From Prevotella sp. (GTDB lineage Bacteria; Bacteroidota; Bacteroidia; Bacteroidales; Bacteroidaceae), in assembly GCA_017428805.1 (NCBI GenBank), contig JAFRQC010000046.1, positions 1-45,568 of the forward strand: a DNA stretch of 45,568 bases, in the 5' to 3' direction. Under the pieces are notes generated by a model that saw only the letters and a program-made list of their open reading frames with translations, was not told the DNA's origin and ran no database searches. Below are positions 41,353 to 45,568 of this stretch, one piece after another. A program made the translations under genes and the position numbers. Every line of letters starts with the position of its first letter. The stretch's first letter is position 1.

Positions 41353-42257
41353 TTTAAATACGGTACGCAATGGCGTATTTCCACAGGAATGGTCTCTACT
41401 TCGAGGCTGTCGCGGCTCACTCTCAGACGCACCATGCAGGCCTCGCTGTTCAGAGGCTTGTGCTGGTCGAAGATGAAGTTGCCCACGCTGTAGTAGATCT
41501 TGTGGTCGCCGTAGTCCTCGACAGTCTGGAGGGTGTGGGTGTGGTGGCACACGAGCACGTCGGCACCCGCCAACACGAGCATGTGGGCATCGTGACGCTG
41601 ACGGAGAACGGGCTGCAGCTTATGCTCCTGCCCCCAATGGAGCGAGACGATGATGACTGCCGTAGAGTCCTGCTGGCGGAGGTGGTACACACGTGAGAGC
41701 AGCGAGTCCATCGACTCCTGACTCACGCAGGGTTTGTCCGTCAGATAGGCGTAGTTCTCAAGGGCGAGGCGCAAGGAAGGCACAAGCCACACCTTCCTCG
41801 GATGTTCTGCCAGCAGAACGGGCTCTGAGGCTTCCTGCATATTCGCTCCGGCTCCGATGGGCACCATTCCTGCGTTGATGATGTTCCGTCGTGTGTCCAT
41901 CAGTCCCTCGCGCCCTTGGTCGATGGAGTGGTTGTTGGCGAGGTTCAGATGGGTGATACCGTGTTGCCTTAATGTGTCGAGCCATTCGGGTTCGCCCCTG
42001 AAGATGAATCGCTTGAATACTGGCGACTTGATCTTCGTGGCCGGACACTCAAGGTTACCCACGACCACCTGGGCAGACTGAAACACGGAGTCGACGCCAT
42101 CCGAAAACAGATGGCCGACTCCGTGTCTTTCGATCGTCTGGCGCACCCCGCGGTCGAGCAGGATATCGCCAGTAAGGACGATGCTCAGTGTATCTGCACA
42201 GCGCGCAGATACACTGAACAGCAGGCTAACAGCCAGTACTATAGAAGAACTCCTCAT
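41340..42257 (-). CDS. CapA-family metallophosphatase-like protein
   Basis: A 305-residue exported protein: signal peptide S-I-V-L-A-V-S-L-L-F-S-V-S-A-R-C-A, then the PGA_cap/CapA fold with V-L-T-G-D-I-L-L-D-R-G-V at the start, V-G-N-L-E-C-P-A, N-L-A-N-N-H-S-I-D, S-L-H-W-G-Q-E-H and C-H-H-T-H-T-L-Q. These are the metal-binding loops of the calcineurin-like fold. Relatives act in capsule or polyglutamate export, but that is not shown here. It overlaps the DUF3160 gene end by 32 nt and is the last gene of its operon. The C-terminus ends in the 8-bp repeat. Confidence 0.86.
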   Translation of the reverse strand: MRSSSIVLAVSLLFSVSARCADTLSIVLTGDILLDRGVRQTIERHGVGHLFSDGVDSVFQSAQVVVGNLECPATKIKSPVFKRFIFRGEPEWLDTLRQHGITHLNLANNHSIDQGREGLMDTRRNIINAGMVPIGAGANMQEASEPVLLAEHPRKVWLVPSLRLALENYAYLTDKPCVSQESMDSLLSRVYHLRQQDSTAVIIVSLHWGQEHKLQPVLRQRHDAHMLVLAGADVLVCHHTHTLQTVEDYGDHKIYYSVGNFIFDQHKPLNSEACMVRLRVSRDSLEVETIPVEIRHCVPYLKVKK

Positions 42258-44667
42258 TCGCCTCGGGCAATTTGTTCAGCGGCACGAACAGTGGATTCAT
42301 CCACTCGGGCACACCCTTGCGGGCGTTCTTTTTCAGTTGCTCCTGCCATTCCTCGTCCGTCAGGCGCTGCTCGTCGATGGACTGGATGAACTCACGATAG
42401 CTGAACACAGCGCCGCGCGTGAGAATCAGATAGCCGCCGATCTCGACCACCACGTAGAGCTCATCGGCATCGCCGACGGCCTCGAAGAGGATTGACTTGT
42501 TTGGGTTATTGTCTGCGTTGGCGGTGTAGACATCAGCCACGAGGGCCACCTTCTTGTCTGCGCCCTGAACATCGCTCCAGCCCGAGAGATACTGGTCTTC
42601 GCTGCGAATGAGGTCGAGCGAGATGTACTCGAAGGTAGAACCCACAGCCTTGATCTGATCGTACTCCTCATCGGTAGGCTCCTGGCCAGCCAGCTCCTTC
42701 TCGCTGATTCTCAGCAGGAACTGGGCTTCCTCACGCATTCGCTCGGTGGCGTCCTTCACTTTCTCAGGGAGCATATTCTCCTGTTTCAGCAGTTTCTCGG
42801 TGTTGTCGAGCAGTTCGATGGCCTTCTTCCAGAAGCCGACATTGGGCTCCACATAGCCTTTCACCACTGGATCGGGTATTTCTTCGCCACCACCGCACTC
42901 AGCACCTGCGGGCTGCTTGGCGTAGAGGATGGCGTCGTGCTTCAGTTCGGCCCATGAGGCGAGCACGGCGTTCAGGTCTTTCTTGTCCCACTCGGGCGTC
43001 AACATGAAGTAGGGCATCTTCTCCTTGCCTTCCTTGTCGGTAAGCACCTTCAGGGCGTTTATCCATTGCGTGCAGGTGGTCTCCTGCCAGTCGATCTCAC
43101 CCATGCGCTTCTTCATCGACTTCAGACTGTCGCCCAGCGCCTTCCAGTCAGTCTTCTCCTCCATCAGAATCTGCTCAGCGGCTGAGACACCCATTGCGGC
43201 GAAGAAGTCGAGGCCCTTGGGCACAGCGCGTTTGGTGGGATTGTTGGTGTAGTCGACCATGTTCAGCAGCACTTCGCCGTCGGGCTGGTAGCGCTGGGGC
43301 ATCACGTTGATCTTGTTGTGGCTGGTCTTCTCAAACTTCGGACGGATGCGCGTCTGCTTGTCGCCGATTTCCTTTAGCGCGGCGGTGATCTTGGCGATGG
43401 CCTCGTCGCTGTGGATGAGGTGTTCCATCTGCATGCCGGTCTTCTCCACCTCGGCTAATACCTGCGGCAGACTGAGGTTGTCAGACTGACCCATCATGTA
43501 GGTGATGAGCTGGTTCAGGCGGTTGTAGTTCTTCTGGGCGGTCTTGTCGCTTTTCAGCGCACAGGCCTGCTGCACGGCTGCCCGCACCTCGTCTTCGTTG
43601 TCAAGGCCGAAGGGCACACTCTGGATCCACATCATGCCTCGGAAGTAGCGCTGCAGCTTCTCCGTGCGGGTGTAGTGCCCACGCGGACGGAAGAGGCTGT
43701 AGGGGAACAGGATGTCATGATAGTCTTCCATGTAATTGCTTAAGTTGTTTTCGGAGGCCATCACATTTTTATACTCCTGCATATCGTTGCTGTCAGGCTC
43801 GGGGTCGGAGATCCACTCGCCGGTGAACAGCTTGTAGGCGACGTTGTAGAAGGTGGTGTTGTGCATGGCCACCTTGTTGACTTGCTCGTCGAAGCCCGAC
43901 CAGCGCTCCATGTTGTAGAGCAGTTCGTGCATGTTGCGGCAGAACTGGATCATCATCGGCAGCAGCTGATTCTCCTCTATCTCGCGCAGCGTGCAGTCGA
44001 TGTAGAGGTGGTAGAGCTGCAGGAAGACGTCGGTGGTCACGAAGTTGGGGAACTGCGAGTAGTCGTTCTGCTCGTAGATGTTGAACAGCTGGTCGTGTGT
44101 GGCGGGCACGATGGCGAAGCCGTCCTTGGCCAGATGGGCGCAGAGCAGCGAGTCGAAGTCCTTCAGCTGCGTGGGGTTGGAGAGGTTCTGCATGTTCACG
44201 CGCAGGCCGGCCTCCGTGGCGAAGTTCTCCTTCAACAGCTCGGCCTCGCGGGCTTTCATGCGGTCGATGAAGGCTTTCTCTTCGTCAGAATATTTCACGG
44301 CCTCTGTCTCGATGGCGGCACGATAGTAGAAGTCGCGCCAGGGCTCGCCCTCCTTCATCTTCTCCGTGTCGAAGTGGTTGGCCTCGGAGAATTTCCACAT
44401 CAGCGAGTCGTACCAGGTGGTCGTGGAAAAGATGCCTCTCAGGTAGGCGTCCTTGATGGGGAATCCCTTGCGTGCGGCAGGGGCTTGCGTGAGCAGGGTG
44501 ATGTCGCTTAGCGGCAGACCTGTCACGTCCATGTCAAAGTCGATACTGTCAAGAAGATTCTCAACGTTGATGTGTGAAACTGGCACGCTGACTGCGCTCT
44601 GTTTCTGGCTGCAGGCCGCGAAGATCATTGCGGCTAAGCAGGCGATAAGGAAAGATTTTGTCTTCAT
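42226..44667 (-). CDS. DUF3160 lipoprotein
   Basis: An 813-residue lipoprotein: signal M-K-T-K-S-F-L-I-A-C-L-A-A-M-I-F-A-A-C, then a long, mostly alpha-helical body matching DUF3160 (P-N-F-V-T-T-D-V-F-L-Q-L-Y-H; L-F-R-P-R-G-H-Y-T-R; M-L-T-P-E-W-D-K-K). No catalytic motif is recognised; the family is of unknown function. Its ATG overlaps the stop of the upstream gene (ATGA) and its end overlaps the CapA-like gene, so the three are one operon and may act together in the periplasm. Confidence 0.85.
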   Translation of the reverse strand: MKTKSFLIACLAAMIFAACSQKQSAVSVPVSHINVENLLDSIDFDMDVTGLPLSDITLLTQAPAARKGFPIKDAYLRGIFSTTTWYDSLMWKFSEANHFDTEKMKEGEPWRDFYYRAAIETEAVKYSDEEKAFIDRMKAREAELLKENFATEAGLRVNMQNLSNPTQLKDFDSLLCAHLAKDGFAIVPATHDQLFNIYEQNDYSQFPNFVTTDVFLQLYHLYIDCTLREIEENQLLPMMIQFCRNMHELLYNMERWSGFDEQVNKVAMHNTTFYNVAYKLFTGEWISDPEPDSNDMQEYKNVMASENNLSNYMEDYHDILFPYSLFRPRGHYTRTEKLQRYFRGMMWIQSVPFGLDNEDEVRAAVQQACALKSDKTAQKNYNRLNQLITYMMGQSDNLSLPQVLAEVEKTGMQMEHLIHSDEAIAKITAALKEIGDKQTRIRPKFEKTSHNKINVMPQRYQPDGEVLLNMVDYTNNPTKRAVPKGLDFFAAMGVSAAEQILMEEKTDWKALGDSLKSMKKRMGEIDWQETTCTQWINALKVLTDKEGKEKMPYFMLTPEWDKKDLNAVLASWAELKHDAILYAKQPAGAECGGGEEIPDPVVKGYVEPNVGFWKKAIELLDNTEKLLKQENMLPEKVKDATERMREEAQFLLRISEKELAGQEPTDEEYDQIKAVGSTFEYISLDLIRSEDQYLSGWSDVQGADKKVALVADVYTANADNNPNKSILFEAVGDADELYVVVEIGGYLILTRGAVFSYREFIQSIDEQRLTDEEWQEQLKKNARKGVPEWMNPLFVPLNKLPEANEEFFYSTGC

Positions 44668-45356
44668 TGGCTTAAGTATTTAGTTGCTGTTTCTTTGTCT
44701 GTAAAGTATTGGAGAGCGGTATCCTTGTCCACACCTTTTATAATAAAGCGCTCGAACTTCATGCCGAAGCCGCTCCACTTATAGTCCGATACCACATAAA
44801 GCGAATCTGTGGTCGATTCTAATGCTCTAATACGACCCATACTGTCGCCCTCTGCTGGCTCAACGAATCGGAAGTCCTCCAGAATACCTCCCAACTTCGA
44901 TCCCAACCACATCGGTCGCACTAACTTCCTGCGGTGCATAGACGCAGTGGCGTGAGATGACTCCTGCGGCAGCTTCCCCTCCTGAGTAGGAGGGGTTAGG
45001 GGTGGTCTGATCCGCCCTTCTTGTCTTCTCACTCCCGCTTTTGCATCTATCTGTTTAAATATAAACAGCCTCCTCCCCATTGGATAGTACCTCGTCTTCT
45101 TAATAACTCCCACCATCGCATCCTCGCTGCCATCTCCATCGACGTCGCCCGTCTGGAACTGATACACCGGGTGCGCCAGTCGCCACTCATCGCTCTTGCT
45201 TCCGCCCTTCACGCCGAGCCAGTACAAACTGTCGTTCTCCTTCCGCAGCTCAAATGCCTGACTCCTGGCTCCTGTCTCCTGACTCCTGCCCATCATGGGC
45301 ATCAGCATCAGCAGCCATACAGTGACTATTGGGATGATGGTTCGGTTCTGTTGCAT
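44664..45356 (-). CDS. secreted VCBS/FG-GAP-like hypothetical protein with two repeat inserts
   Basis: A 230-residue exported protein: signal I-I-P-I-V-T-V-W-L-L-M-L-M-P-M-M-G, then a small beta domain with a calcium-type loop G-D-V-D-G-D-G-S-E-D and later V-R-P-M-W-L-G-S-K-L-G-G, reminiscent of a single FG-GAP/VCBS repeat. Two low-complexity inserts occur: R-S-Q-E-T-G-A-R-S-Q at the signal cleavage region (GTCAGGA heptads) and R-P-P-L-T-P-P-T-Q-E-G-K (palindromic element) in the middle. First gene of the operon with DUF3160 and CapA. Function unknown. The -7 box is 9 nt upstream of the ATG. Confidence 0.75.
   Translation of the reverse strand: MQQNRTIIPIVTVWLLMLMPMMGRSQETGARSQAFELRKENDSLYWLGVKGGSKSDEWRLAHPVYQFQTGDVDGDGSEDAMVGVIKKTRYYPMGRRLFIFKQIDAKAGVRRQEGRIRPPLTPPTQEGKLPQESSHATASMHRRKLVRPMWLGSKLGGILEDFRFVEPAEGDSMGRIRALESTTDSLYVVSDYKWSGFGMKFERFIIKGVDKDTALQYFTDKETATKYLSQ
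44973..45012. repeat. palindromic element copy inside the VCBS-like gene
   Basis: CCCCTCCT-GAGT-AGGAGGGG palindrome followed by TTAGGGGTGGTCTGATC, the reverse complement of the element in lptD, glmM and the ABC gene. Read in frame. Confidence 0.85.
45256..45290 (-). repeat. in-frame heptad repeat (GTCAGGA units) after the signal peptide
   Basis: Coding-strand units GGCAGGA, GTCAGGA, GACAGGA, GCCAGGA, GTCAGGC; same family as in pepT and the TlpA-like gene. Confidence 0.85.
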
Positions 45357-45364
45357 ATCGGTTA

Positions 45365-45372
45365 CAAAGGTA
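45365..45372 (-). promoter_or_regulatory. -7 box for the 45-kb operon, near-leaderless
   Basis: TACCTTTG on the minus strand; the ATG at 45356 begins 9 positions after the box. Confidence 0.6.
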
Positions 45373-45394
45373 CGAAAAATCTTTGAATAACGTA

Positions 45395-45568
45395 TGCTTT
45401 TTGCCGATTTTTTTATGAGTGCGTGACAGTTATGACAGATGACAGTTTTCTTTTAGCCCATAGCGCCATTGCGTTTCAGTGTTTCAGATGTTTCAGTTAA
45501 ATATTAGACTGTGAAAAATTCAATTATTATTTTATTATTTATATATTTATATATAAAATATATTATAT
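45395..45568. other. AT-rich gene-free end of window
   Basis: No gene is visible. The last 45 bases are an extreme A/T run of TATATT-type words. Confidence 0.6.

Overview
The window looks like a chromosomal segment of a Bacteroidales bacterium, most likely Prevotellaceae. The signs are Bacteroidetes-type promoters (-7 box TAnnTTTG, sometimes with TTTG about 19 nt upstream), lipoprotein and outer-membrane families typical of the phylum (LptD, TamB/TamL, DUF4827, DUF3160, HU-HIG protein), and a probable type IX secretion tail on one protein. Most genes are housekeeping and read as moderately GC-rich. About 11.9-16.4 kb is visibly AT-rich accessory DNA. The species cannot be fixed from the sequence alone.

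Layout. 1-3.1 kb: end of an HU-type protein, a small membrane protein, an oxaloacetate decarboxylase alpha-like carboxyltransferase and an HDIG phosphohydrolase. 3.1-8.5 kb: LptD and a CPA2 cation/proton antiporter. 8.6-11.8 kb: peptidase T, a secreted patatin and a PheC-like periplasmic binding-fold protein. 11.9-16.4 kb: accessory island with an elaborate 11/22-bp phased repeat structure, a DUF1016 remnant, a structured RNA candidate next to a 738-aa protein with a HIRAN domain and internal repeats, and a frameshifted gene. 16.4-18.1 kb: two different tRNA-Arg(CCG) genes around a broken AlbA/Schlafen-type regulator joined to a copy of an ABC transporter 3' end. 18.1-21.8 kb: a two-gene ABC exporter operon. 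21.9-25.0 kb: exonuclease III, then a VTC-DUF4956-DUF2490 operon. 25.1-29.1 kb: a TlpA-like lipoprotein, a Cthe_2159-type secreted protein, an Ala-rich lipoprotein and a SulP transporter. 29.7-33.9 kb: glmM, a DUF4827 lipoprotein, a DHH phosphoesterase and a nucleotidyltransferase. 34.0-41.2 kb: TamL and TamB. 41.3-45.4 kb: a three-gene operon of a VCBS-like protein, a DUF3160 lipoprotein and a CapA-like protein.

The most striking signal crosses all these regions. Gene boundaries are full of very short tandem repeats with a strict 7-bp period (at least a dozen loci, each with its own unit), an 8-bp family with a shared core at transcription-unit borders, and 11/22-bp arrays in two long intergenic regions. 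The heptads, and a separate palindromic element of about 40-50 bp, also sit in frame inside or at the ends of conserved genes (lptD, pepT, both ABC genes, glmM, the TlpA-like gene and the last gene), where they add extra peptide. In tamL the 8-bp repeat encodes the lipoprotein signal peptide itself. The best candidate for something undescribed is this set of coding-tolerated short-period repeats, followed by the 310-bp phased element at 12.1-12.4 kb and the structured RNA plus HIRAN-repeat gene at 13.0-15.4 kb.
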